Shown here one piece after another: positions 42,790 to 50,367 of a stretch of DNA of 64,000 bases. Under the pieces are notes generated by a model. That model was given only the letters and a program-made list of their open reading frames with translations. It ran no database searches and was not told the origin of the DNA. How positions within the stretch are numbered: the stretch's first letter is position 1; each line of letters opens with the position of its first letter. This stretch comes from Pelagibius sp048268885. GTDB lineage: Bacteria; Pseudomonadota; Alphaproteobacteria; Kiloniellales; Kiloniellaceae. Both the position numbers and the translations under genes were made by a program. The stretch is taken from NCBI GenBank assembly GCA_048268885.1, contig JBLWUP010000002.1, forward strand, positions 248,001 to 312,000, read 5' to 3'.

Positions 42790-43467
42790 TCAGCCCAACA
42801 CCTTGGACAGAAAAGCCTCGCTGCGCTGGTGCGCCAGCTCGGCCGCCTCGGGCACGTAGCTCGGGCGGGCGTCGTTGGCGAAGGCGTGGCCGGCCTCGTA
42901 GATCTGCACCTCGGCCTCGGGCAGATAGTCTTTCATCTGCTCGACCATCTCCTTGGGCACGTGTTCGTCAGTGGTGCCACAGTGGCAGAGCAGCGGCGCC
43001 TTCAGCGGCCGGTCCAGGTACTGCGGCAGGCGCGTGCCGTAGAAGGAGATCCCACCGGCGATGTCCAGAACCTGGGTGGCGCGTAGGGCCAGGCCGCCGC
43101 CCCAGCAGAAGCCCATGACCGCGACCTTGCCGCCCTTGTCGGCCAGGGCCTTCACCGCCGCCTCGACGTCCGTCATGGTCTCGGAGAGGTCGGCGGCCAT
43201 CATGAGCTCGCGCCCTTTCGGGCCCTGGTCGAAGGGAAAGACGGCGCCGCGTTCCTTGCGGTCGAAGAGCGCCGGGATGGCGACGTCGTATCCGAGGGCG
43301 GCGTAGTGCGCGGCGACGCCCTTCAGCTGGTCGGTGACGCCGAAGATCTCCTGCAGGATGACCAGGCCGCCCAGGCGCTCATCTCTTGCTGACTCCATCC
43401 AGCAGTCAAGTTCATGGCCGTCGGCGGCAGTCAGCCGGGTCATCGTCCCTCGGATTTCCTGTGTCAT
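42790..43467 (-). CDS. Dienelactone hydrolase family protein
   Basis: Alpha/beta hydrolase of 225 aa with a clear DLH triad: Cys121 in GFCWGGG, Asp167 in GTTDEHVP and His194 in AGHAFAN. Family members open lactones such as dienelactone; the substrate here is not certain. It lies after the TAXI binding-protein gene in the ligI operon, consistent with hydrolysis of a lactone or ester in ring-cleavage metabolism. The start follows an in-frame gap with a hairpin upstream. Confidence 0.88.
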   Translation of the reverse strand: MTQEIRGTMTRLTAADGHELDCWMESARDERLGGLVILQEIFGVTDQLKGVAAHYAALGYDVAIPALFDRKERGAVFPFDQGPKGRELMMAADLSETMTDVEAAVKALADKGGKVAVMGFCWGGGLALRATQVLDIAGGISFYGTRLPQYLDRPLKAPLLCHCGTTDEHVPKEMVEQMKDYLPEAEVQIYEAGHAFANDARPSYVPEAAELAHQRSEAFLSKVLG

Positions 43468-43500
43468 GGGCGGTCTTGTCCTCTTCGCAGTGAAAGTTGT

Positions 43501-43529
43501 GCGAGTCGCCGGCGGGGCAGGCGGCTCGC
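43501..43529 (-). promoter_or_regulatory. Stem-loop after the TAXI binding-protein gene
   Basis: GCGAGTCGCC (43501-43510) pairs with GGCGGCTCGC (43520-43529) with one G-U wobble and a 9-nt loop. It lies directly after the TAXI stop codon on the minus strand, before the dienelactone hydrolase gene, and has no T-run. Confidence 0.45.
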
Positions 43530-43536
43530 GCAGGGT

Positions 43537-44508
43537 TCATTCGCCGACTTTGATGCCGGCTTCCTTGTAGTAGCGCAGCGCGCCGGGGTGATAGGGCACG
43601 GCATTCGCCGGCGCCATTTCCGCAAGATTGGCGCGGCCGAAGGCCCCGAAGGAGGCTTTCAGCGCCGCGTTGTTCTCGGCCACCGCTTTGGTCATGTTGT
43701 AGACCAGGTCTTCCGGGGCATCCGCGTGGGTCAACATCACCCAGGGGACTTCGACAATGTTGGCGGCCTCCTTCAGGCCCGGAATGTTGTCGTTCTGCGG
43801 CAGAGACACGATCTTCCCGGCCGGCAGGAAGGCCTTGAAGGCTTTGACGCCTTCGGGCGAGTTGTCCAGGGAGACGTACTGCAGCCCGCCCCGGTCCTGC
43901 AGCTTGGCCTCGACCTGCTTGCCGGCGCCGGAATTGAGGCTGATCAGCGTCACGTCGACCAGGCCGTCGCCCAGGGCATGGATGCCCTTGACGAAGCTGG
44001 AGACGGGGACCTTCTGAAAATCGTCGTAGGTCATCCCGCCGTTGGCCAGGGCCCCGGCGATGTAAAAGGGAATGATCGTCGACGAGGTGTACTCGGAGGC
44101 GATCCGCAGCTCGCCGGCCTTGGCCTTGAGGTCGGCAATGGTCTTGATCCCGGTGTCTGCGGCGACCATCAGGCCGGTGCGCAAGGGGAACATGACGCCG
44201 ACCAGGCGGATGTCGGGATTGGCGCGGTCGTAGTTGCCGGTGCCGGCGTGGGCGTACTCGGCCTCCACGCCGTTCGAGAAGCCGAAGTCGACCTCTCCCG
44301 TGTTGATCAGCGGCAGGTAGCCGACCAGCGGCTGGGTCCTTGCGGTAATGCCGGCCTCGTTGGCGACTTTGGCGACGGCCTGACCCGAGTTGTAGGCCAG
44401 CGAGCCTTGTGCGCCGGTGGCGATGGTCACGACCTGCGCCATGGCGCCGTTCGCCATGAGGGCGCTGCCGATCAAGCCTGCGGCAAGAGCTTTCGTAATC
44501 GTTCTCAT
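43537..44508 (-). CDS. TAXI-family TRAP solute-binding protein
   Basis: Binding protein of 323 aa, Sec signal at residues 1-24 (ending GAMAQV), mature start VVTIATGAQGSLAYNSGQAV, which is the TAXI-type glycine/serine loop, and DFGFSNGVEAEYAHAG (about 74-89). The ATG overlaps the stop of the fused TRAP permease gene (TCAT on the plus strand). It serves that permease; with ligI upstream in the operon, PDC or a related carboxylate is a possible ligand (inference). Confidence 0.9.
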   Translation of the reverse strand: MRTITKALAAGLIGSALMANGAMAQVVTIATGAQGSLAYNSGQAVAKVANEAGITARTQPLVGYLPLINTGEVDFGFSNGVEAEYAHAGTGNYDRANPDIRLVGVMFPLRTGLMVAADTGIKTIADLKAKAGELRIASEYTSSTIIPFYIAGALANGGMTYDDFQKVPVSSFVKGIHALGDGLVDVTLISLNSGAGKQVEAKLQDRGGLQYVSLDNSPEGVKAFKAFLPAGKIVSLPQNDNIPGLKEAANIVEVPWVMLTHADAPEDLVYNMTKAVAENNAALKASFGAFGRANLAEMAPANAVPYHPGALRYYKEAGIKVGE

Positions 44509-46454
44509 TGGCTTTCCTCCCGTGCTGGTGTTGTTTCAGTCAGTTGATTGTTGGCTGTGGTGTCACGCTTGAAGAAGAACAGGATGGCCGCGAGGCCGAG
44601 AGCGGCGGCGGCGCAGACGATGTGAAGCGGGTCCCAGGCCGCCGGCAGATAGCCGGCCGGCAGGGCGCCGAGCCCCGAGACGACGAAGGCGACGCGTGTC
44701 GTCGCGCCGAGGCGGCTGTTGAAGAAGCCGACCACACCCAGGCAGATGGCGCCGACCCCGATGACGGAAAGGATCGAAGCGGTCGCGATGGCGCTCCAGG
44801 ATCCGTCGAGCAGCAGGGCCGGGGATCCGACGAAGACGAAGGGAATGATGTAGGCGGCCCAGCCGACGCGCATGGCGGCAAAGCCGGTGCCCAGGGGGTC
44901 CGCCTTGGTGATGGTCGCGGCGGCGAAGGCGGCCAGCGCCACCGGCGGCGTGATCATCGACATCATTCCGAAGTAGAGGATGAAGAGGTGCGCGGCGATC
45001 GGCTGCACGCCGGCCTGCACCAGGGAGGGGGCGACCAGGGCGGCCAGCAGGACGTAAACCCCGGAGGTCGGCATGCCCATGCCGAGCAGCGTGCAGATCA
45101 GCGCCGAGACCAGCAGCAGCAGGAAGAGGTTCTCGCCGATGGCGTTGACCAGCACCAGGGTCAGGGCAAAGCCCAATCCCGTGATGTTCAGGATGCCGAT
45201 GACGAAGCCGGCGGCGGCCACGATGAGGATCAGGTCGACCATCGAGGTGCCAGTGTCGACGAAGACCTCGCGCAGCTTGGTGAGCGTCAGCCGCTGGCCG
45301 CGGTAGCCTCTGAGGAAGCCGACCAGCACGATCGCGATGGAGGCGAGCAGCGCCGAGTCTTCCGGATCGTAGCGCCACCAGAACAGCGCGGTGAGCAGCA
45401 CGCCGAGCGGCAGGGCGAAGTGCCAGCCGGCGCGCAGCACCTCCGTGATGCCGAGCGTCTCCTCCCGGTTCTGGCTGATGTTGTCGCGCCCGGCGATCAG
45501 GTCGACCTGGATGAAGACGCTGATGTAGTAGAGCACCGCCGGGATCAGTGCCGCCGCCGCGACCGTCAGGTAGGAGATGTCGAGGAACTCCGCCATCAGG
45601 AAGGCGGCGGCGCCCATGATCGGCGGGGTCAGCTGACCGCCGGTGGAGGCCACCGCTTCGATCGCGCCGGCGTCTTTCTTCGAGTAGCCGCCGCGTTGCA
45701 TGAGCGGGATGGTGACGACGCCGGTGGTCACCACGTTTGACACCGCGCTGCCCGAGATCGTGCCGAACAGCGCCGAGCCGACGACGGAGATCTTGGCGCT
45801 GCCGCCGCGCGACCGCCCGGTCGCCGCGATCGCCAGGTCGGTGAAGAATGCGCCGCCGCCAGCCGCGAAGAGAAGCTGGCCGAAGAAGACGAAGAGCAGG
45901 ACAATGATGGTGCCGACGGCCAGCGGCGTCGAGAAGACGGCGCTGGGATCGAAGCCGACGTACTGCACCAGGCGGATGGGCGAAAGCGCCTTGCCGATCA
46001 GCTGGCCGGGCACCTTGTCGGCGAAGAGCGCGTAGACGAGGAAGGCGGCGACGATCAGGAACAGTGTCCAGCCCGCGCGCCGCCGGATGCCCTCCATCAC
46101 CGCCAGGGTGACGACCAACCCGATGACCGTGATTTCCGGCGGCCGGTAAGCCTGCTCCCGCAGCAGATAGGAGAAATCCCAGGCCGCGTACATGAGCACC
46201 AGGAAGCAGATCAGCGCGGCCGCGCCGTCGATCAGCCCGATGCGCGGCTTGCGGTCGCCGCTCGGCCCGAAGCGCAGAAAGGCGATGGTCAGCGCCAGGC
46301 CCAGCTGGAACGCCAGATACTGCTCGGTCAGGATGGCGATGCCGAGGCGGGTCGGCATTTCCACGTTCCACAGGATGCAGGCGACGCACATCACGGCGGC
46401 GAGGACGGCGATCAGCCGTTCCGTGCCGCTGCGCGCTGTCGCCTGCGCGGTCAA
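44505..46454 (-). CDS. TRAP transporter fused permease (4TM + 12TM)
   Basis: Membrane protein of about 649 aa in which DctQ-like helices (about residues 15-180) are fused to a DctM-like part containing SGSAVSNVVTTGVVTIPLM (about 215-233), STGGQLTPPIMGAAAFLMAE (about 250-269) and MITPPVALAAFAAATI. This is the architecture always paired with TAXI binding proteins. The frame has no good ATG; TTG 46454 overlaps the ligI stop (TTGA) and starts just before the first helix, so it is selected. Start confidence is moderate. Confidence 0.85.
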   Translation of the reverse strand: MTAQATARSGTERLIAVLAAVMCVACILWNVEMPTRLGIAILTEQYLAFQLGLALTIAFLRFGPSGDRKPRIGLIDGAAALICFLVLMYAAWDFSYLLREQAYRPPEITVIGLVVTLAVMEGIRRRAGWTLFLIVAAFLVYALFADKVPGQLIGKALSPIRLVQYVGFDPSAVFSTPLAVGTIIVLLFVFFGQLLFAAGGGAFFTDLAIAATGRSRGGSAKISVVGSALFGTISGSAVSNVVTTGVVTIPLMQRGGYSKKDAGAIEAVASTGGQLTPPIMGAAAFLMAEFLDISYLTVAAAALIPAVLYYISVFIQVDLIAGRDNISQNREETLGITEVLRAGWHFALPLGVLLTALFWWRYDPEDSALLASIAIVLVGFLRGYRGQRLTLTKLREVFVDTGTSMVDLILIVAAAGFVIGILNITGLGFALTLVLVNAIGENLFLLLLVSALICTLLGMGMPTSGVYVLLAALVAPSLVQAGVQPIAAHLFILYFGMMSMITPPVALAAFAAATITKADPLGTGFAAMRVGWAAYIIPFVFVGSPALLLDGSWSAIATASILSVIGVGAICLGVVGFFNSRLGATTRVAFVVSGLGALPAGYLPAAWDPLHIVCAAAALGLAAILFFFKRDTTANNQLTETTPAREESQ

Positions 46455-47341
46455 GACCGCGCTCCGGTTTCTTCCGGCCAGTAGAGGCGCATCGGGTTGT
46501 CGACCAGCAGGGCGCGCTGCGCCGCCTCGCTCTCCGCGATGCGCGGGATCAGGTCGACCAGCGCCCCGTCGTCGGGCATGTGCGATTTCATGTTGGGGTG
46601 GGGCCAGTCGGTGCCCCACAGCACGCGGTCCGGGAAGCGCGCGACCAGGCTGCGGGCGAAGGGAACCACGTCATCGTAGGGCGGGCCGGCGGCGGTCAGA
46701 CGTTCGGGACAGGAAACCTTGACCCAGATGTTCGGATGATCGGCGAGGAACTGAATGAGCTTTCCGAAAGCCGGGGCCTCGCAGCCCTTGGTGACGTCGG
46801 GACGGCCCATGTGGTCGATGACGACGCTGCCGGGCAGTTGGGCGAGGAACGGCAGGATCTCGTCCTGATCGGCGGCCTCGAAGTAGACCACGGTGTGCCA
46901 GCCGATCGCGGTGACGCGCTCGGCGATCCGGCGGAAGACGTCTTTCGGGGCGTTGTCGACCAGGCGCTTGACGAAGTTGAACCTTGCGGCGCGCACGCCG
47001 GCGCGGTCCAGGTCCGCCAGGTCGTCGTCGCCGATGTCGGGATCCAGGACGCAGACGCCGCGCGCCAGTCCCTTTGAGGCGACCAGGGCATCCGCGAGCG
47101 CGCGGTTGTCCCGTCCGTGGCAGGAGGCCTGGACGATCACGTTGCGTGAGAAGCCGAGGTGGTCGCGCAGCGCGAAGAGCTTCTCCTTGGGGGCGTCGAC
47201 GGGGGTGTATTTCCGCTCCGCCGCGAAGGGGAACACCGCGGCCGGGCCGAAGACGTGGCAATGCGCATCGACCGCGCCGGGCGGGACGATGAAGTCGGGC
47301 TGCTTGGGGGCCGGGTGAAAAGGCAGGTAGTCGGCGCTCAC
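46451..47341 (-). CDS. ligI: 2-pyrone-4,6-dicarboxylate (PDC) hydrolase LigI
   Basis: Amidohydrolase of 296 aa with the LigI signatures GAVDAHCHVFGP (about residues 22-33), LRDHLGFSRNVIVQASCHGR (about 57-76), RFNFVKRLVDNAPKD (about 119-133), VIDHMGRPDV and LWGTDWPHPNM. It hydrolyses PDC to 4-oxalomesaconate, the step before LigJ. It is the first gene of the minus-strand TRAP/TAXI operon and lies 5 kb from ligJ-ligK. LigI enzymes act without metal, so the retained His residues are structural or catalytic. Confidence 0.92.
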   Translation of the reverse strand: MSADYLPFHPAPKQPDFIVPPGAVDAHCHVFGPAAVFPFAAERKYTPVDAPKEKLFALRDHLGFSRNVIVQASCHGRDNRALADALVASKGLARGVCVLDPDIGDDDLADLDRAGVRAARFNFVKRLVDNAPKDVFRRIAERVTAIGWHTVVYFEAADQDEILPFLAQLPGSVVIDHMGRPDVTKGCEAPAFGKLIQFLADHPNIWVKVSCPERLTAAGPPYDDVVPFARSLVARFPDRVLWGTDWPHPNMKSHMPDDGALVDLIPRIAESEAAQRALLVDNPMRLYWPEETGARS

Positions 47342-47872
47342 GCCGCTGCCTCCGGCCGCGTCCGGATATTGGCTTCCTGGCGTTGCTTTGCGGTCAGTCC
47401 CGCCGCGGCGTTATCGCAGCGGGGATAGAGGACCGAGCAGATCTTCGGCGTGTCCTGAGGCATGCCGTCCCCGGTTCCGGGGCGGCTCCCTTCGTGTGAT
47501 CCCATTGTGAACGCTTCCTGCCTAAGATTTTCATTTTTTGTTTTTTCTGTATGCGGCCGCGTGCTTGAGCTTTCTGTGCGGGCCGTGCTGTAGCGACTCG
47601 CCCTTTCCCGCTTGTGGCCGTCACAACGATGTCGCTGGCCGCGCCCTGAGGCGCGCCAGATCTCCATAACCGTACTGCCGGGGCGATTCCTGCGGAAATA
47701 AGAAATATACCTACGGCCATAAGCGGGAGCTATGGCCGTAGGCTGCGCGCGGCGCCGTCAAGAAGGCGGCCTGAGAGGGCGGCGGGGGATTAGTCTTTTG
47801 TAATCCCAAGAGGAATGCGGGTGGAGGTTGCGGTTTCCGGGGGGCGCCGGCCGGACCGGCGCCATTAGTTGT
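47342..47872. other. Gene-poor 531-bp stretch with palindromes
   Basis: No frame here reads like a conserved protein. It holds the upstream region of the ligI operon, with T-rich runs at 47524-47548 on the plus strand (AT-richer than its surroundings), a 12-bp perfect palindrome at 47710-47742, a 7-bp hairpin GGGATTA/TAATCCC (47786-47792, 47801-47807) and an 8-bp hairpin GGCGCCGG/CCGGCGCC (47843-47850, 47856-47863) just beyond the DUF2218 stop. The ligI promoter is presumably at 47342-47600, but no clear box is visible. Confidence 0.6.
47710..47742. repeat. Perfect 12-bp inverted repeat
   Basis: CCTACGGCCATA (47710-47721) and TATGGCCGTAGG (47731-47742) are exact reverse complements with a 9-nt centre. 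On the minus strand it is followed by a T-rich run (47701-47709), so it could terminate transcription coming from the DUF2218 remnant; it could also be a protein binding site or an element end. Confidence 0.55.
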
Positions 47873-48103
47873 TCAGGCCCCGCGCCAGTCGATCCGGATC
47901 TCTTCACGAAAGGCAAAGCGCAGCAGGTGACGGGCGACGACGTCTTGCAGTTGCGCCATATGCTCACTGTCGGGCGCCGCCAGTGAAAGCCGCAGCACCC
48001 CGTTTCCGGCTTCCAGGCGGCAGTCGCCGAGGGAGAAGGAGATCCGGCCCGCTTGGCTGTCGAAGCTGACCGGGCGCTTGACGGCGCCGCGCTGCTGCGT
48101 CTG
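47873..48103 (-). pseudogene. 5'-truncated DUF2218 gene remnant
   Basis: The minus-strand frame encodes 76 residues matching the DUF2218 core: RPVSFDSQAGRISFSLGDCR, LEAGNGVLRLSLAAPDSEH and the ending LRFAFREEIRIDWRGA. DUF2218 proteins are about 90-100 aa and normally start with a Tyr/Leu-rich CKHW-type segment; here an in-frame stop (TAA, 48106-48104) lies upstream and no ATG, GTG or TTG is available before the conserved core. The N-terminal part is missing. It looks like a decayed gene cut when the nasT promoter region was joined to it. Confidence 0.7.
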
Positions 48104-48189
48104 TTATAGGGAAAAGGTTACGGGGTCTTGGGGAGGATCCGCCCATCGAATAAGGCCGGCAAATCCACGCCGCTGCAGGATGGGTCAGG

Positions 48190-48783
48190 GTGTCTAACAG
48201 TATTTCCACGATGAAGATCGCGGTGGTCGACCCGCAGTCGGACCGCGCGGATGTCATAGAGGAGGGCCTGCGCGATGCGGGCTACCGGGACATCCACCAT
48301 ATTTCAGAGATGTCGGGGCTGCTGGAGCGGCTGAGCGAGCTCGCGCCCGACGTCATCCTGATCGATCTGGAAAATCCCAACCGCGACGTGCTGGAGCAGA
48401 TGTTCGAGGTCTCGCGCCTGGTCCGCCGCCCCACCGCCATGTTCGTCGACGACAGCGACATGAGCATGATCGAGGCGGCGGTGGAGGCGGGCGTCGGGGC
48501 CTACGTGGTCGACGGCATGAAGAAGGAGCGCATCAAGGCGATCCTCGCCACCGCGATCAGCCGCTTCAACACCTTCTCCCGGCTGCAGTCGGAATTGCAG
48601 GCGACCAAGGCGGCGCTGGCCGAACGCAAGGTCATCGACCGCGCCAAGGGCATCCTCATGAAGGCCAAGGGCCTCAGCGAGGACGAGGCCTACGCCCTGC
48701 TGCGCAAGACGGCGATGAGTCAGAGCAAGAAGCTTTCGGAGATCGCCCAGAGCATCGTCACCGCCGCGGAGCTCCTCTCTTGA
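48190..48783 (+). CDS. nasT: ANTAR-domain response regulator/antiterminator NasT
   Basis: Protein of 197 aa: receiver-like domain (about residues 8-120; conserved Asp in DVILIDLEN) and C-terminal ANTAR domain (about 130-192, ALAERKVIDRAKGILMKAKG) that binds two-hairpin RNA leaders. It antiterminates nitrate assimilation transcripts when released from NasS. Start taken as GTG 48190; ATG 48211 is an alternative. The stop overlaps the nasS start (TTGA), so the two proteins are made together. Confidence 0.9.
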   Translation: MSNSISTMKIAVVDPQSDRADVIEEGLRDAGYRDIHHISEMSGLLERLSELAPDVILIDLENPNRDVLEQMFEVSRLVRRPTAMFVDDSDMSMIEAAVEAGVGAYVVDGMKKERIKAILATAISRFNTFSRLQSELQATKAALAERKVIDRAKGILMKAKGLSEDEAYALLRKTAMSQSKKLSEIAQSIVTAAELLS

Positions 48784-50042
48784 GCCGGCATCATGCGCGC
48801 ATCGGCTTCATCCCGCTGGTCGATGCGGCGGTGCTGGTGGCGGCGAAGGAGCTCGATTTCGCGGCGGCCGAGGGCGTGGATCTGGAGCTCTGCCGAGAAA
48901 CCTCCTGGTCCAACATCCGCGACAAGGTGGCCTTCGGCCTTTTCGAAGGGGCGCATATGCTGGCGCCCATGCCGATCGCCATGCGCCTGGGGCTCGGCTC
49001 GGTGGCGCACGAGGCGGTGGCGCCTTTCGTTCTGAATGTGAACGGCAACGCCATCTCGGTCTCGCGCGCGCTGGCTGGCGTCATGGCCGAAATCGAGCCG
49101 GGTGCGCCCGACGGGGGGGCCGATGGCGCGACGCCGGCGGCGCTGGCGCGCATGGCCGCCGCCATCCGCGCCCTCCATGCCCGGCGGGAGGCGCCGCTGA
49201 CCTTCGGCGTGCCCTTCCCCTTTTCCTGCCACGCCTACGAACTGCGCCACGCCCTCGCCCATGCCGGCCTCGCCACCGGCCATGAGGTGGAAATCGTCGT
49301 AGTGCCGCCGCCCTTGATGGTGGACGCCCTGCGCGCCGGCAAGCTGGACGGTTTCTGCGTCGGCGAGCCCTGGAACAGCGTCGCGGTCGACGCCGAACTG
49401 GCCGAGATCGTGCTGCCGGGCGCCGCGGTCTGGCAGTTCGCGCCGGAGAAGGTGCTGGGCCTGCGCCAGGAGTGGGCCGAGTCGAACCAGGAAACGCTTT
49501 TCGCCCTGCTGCGCGCCCTCTACAAGGCGGCGCTCTGGGCCGACCGGGCGGAGAACCACGTCACCCTTTCGGAGATCCTGGCGCGCGAGGCCTACCTCGA
49601 CCTGCCGGCAGAAGTCATCGAACGCTCCCTCAACGGCCGCCTGACCCTGGCGCCCGACGGCCGCCAGGGTCTGTTCGAGGATTTTCTGGTCCTGCAGCGC
49701 AAGGCGGCGACCTTCCCCTGGCGTTCCTTCGCCCTGTGGATCTACGCCCAGATGGTGCGCGCCGGCCAGGTCGCGCACAGCCCGGAACGCCTTGCCGCGG
49801 TGCAGCAGGCCTTCCGGCCGGACCTCTACCGCGAAGCCCTGGGGCCGGCCGGAGTCGACCTGCCCGGCGCCAGCGAGAAGGTCGAAGGCGCCCTGGCGGG
49901 CGAGACTCCGGTGGCGTCCAGCGGCGGCAGGCTGTTCCTCGGGCCGGACCGCTTCTTCGACGGAACCGTGTTCGATCCCAACGGCTTGGACGACTACCTC
50001 ACGGCTGCCGGGCCGACCGGCCGCGGCCTGCTGGGCGGGTGA
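48780..50042 (+). CDS. nasS: Cytoplasmic nitrate sensor NasS (NrtA-like)
   Basis: Protein of 420 aa homologous to nitrate-binding NrtA/CmpA (IGFIPLVDAAVLVAAKELDF, LFEGAHMLAPMPIAMRLGLG, GKLDGFCVGEPWNSVAV) but with no signal peptide, as in NasS. It binds nitrate or nitrite in the cytoplasm and sequesters NasT when they are absent. The start is TTG 48780 overlapping the nasT stop; no in-frame ATG precedes the conserved domain. Confidence 0.88.
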   Translation: MSRHHARIGFIPLVDAAVLVAAKELDFAAAEGVDLELCRETSWSNIRDKVAFGLFEGAHMLAPMPIAMRLGLGSVAHEAVAPFVLNVNGNAISVSRALAGVMAEIEPGAPDGGADGATPAALARMAAAIRALHARREAPLTFGVPFPFSCHAYELRHALAHAGLATGHEVEIVVVPPPLMVDALRAGKLDGFCVGEPWNSVAVDAELAEIVLPGAAVWQFAPEKVLGLRQEWAESNQETLFALLRALYKAALWADRAENHVTLSEILAREAYLDLPAEVIERSLNGRLTLAPDGRQGLFEDFLVLQRKAATFPWRSFALWIYAQMVRAGQVAHSPERLAAVQQAFRPDLYREALGPAGVDLPGASEKVEGALAGETPVASSGGRLFLGPDRFFDGTVFDPNGLDDYLTAAGPTGRGLLGG

Positions 50043-50123
50043 GGCCCCTCCGGCATGGGTTCTGGACCAAATTGCCCAAATCGTAGGCACACATAGGTTG
50101 TGCATAAAAATTAGACATTTCCG

Positions 50124-50152
50124 TTGACAGCCGCCGGCACCTGACCTAGCGT
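50124..50152 (+). promoter_or_regulatory. Predicted promoter of the nrt-nir-nas operon
   Basis: TTGACA (50124-50129, perfect -35) with a 17-nt spacer and TAGCGT (50147-50152) as weak -10. The predicted RNA start near 50158 puts the whole leader hairpin/terminator series downstream, as expected for a NasT-controlled leader. A GCACA-N7-TGTGC inverted repeat lies upstream at 50087-50103. Confidence 0.5.
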
Positions 50153-50157
50153 GCACT

Positions 50158-50244
50158 GCAGCATTCGGGAGCGGCCAATGGCGGCCTGCTCCGACAAATG
50201 CCAGAGATACAGTAGTTGCTCCGCCGCAGGAGCACCCGAGCACA
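50158..50244 (+). ncRNA. ANTAR-type leader RNA of the nitrate operon (hexaloop hairpins P1 and P2)
   Basis: P1: GGAGC-GGCC (50168-50176) pairs with GGCC-(T)-GCTCC (50183-50192), loop AATGGC, a hexaloop with A at position 1 and G at position 4 as required for ANTAR binding. P2: TGCTCC (50217-50222) pairs with GGAGCA (50229-50234), loop GCCGCA, which keeps G4 but has G instead of A at position 1. The terminator follows. The nasT and nasS genes lie just upstream. Confidence 0.72.
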
Positions 50245-50300
50245 GCCGCTCGACCTCGCGCCCCGAATCCGGGAGCGCGGCAGGTCGGGCGGCTTTTTTT
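50245..50300 (+). terminator. Leader terminator of the nitrate operon
   Basis: GCCGCTCGACCT (50245-50256) pairs with AGGTCGGGCGGC (50282-50293, one wobble), extended inward by CGCGC/GCGCG (50257-50261, 50275-50279), followed by seven T (50294-50300). It is 67 bp before nrtA and is the expected target of NasT antitermination. Confidence 0.85.
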
Positions 50301-50367
50301 GTGCCTCACGCAGGCGAAAGGGGACCGGCAGGCAGAAGCCGGCTCCCGGAAGAACAGGGGACAGACA

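Noticed and set aside
47338..47667. Small minus-strand open frames in the gene-poor gap
   Set aside because: Low-complexity Arg/Gly/Thr translations without ribosome sites or recognisable motifs; treated as non-coding.
50087..50103. NtrC binding site before the nitrate operon
   Set aside because: GCACA-N7-TGTGC is an exact inverted repeat, but the GCAC to GTGC spacing is 9 instead of the NtrC-type 7, so only an unspecific operator candidate can be claimed.
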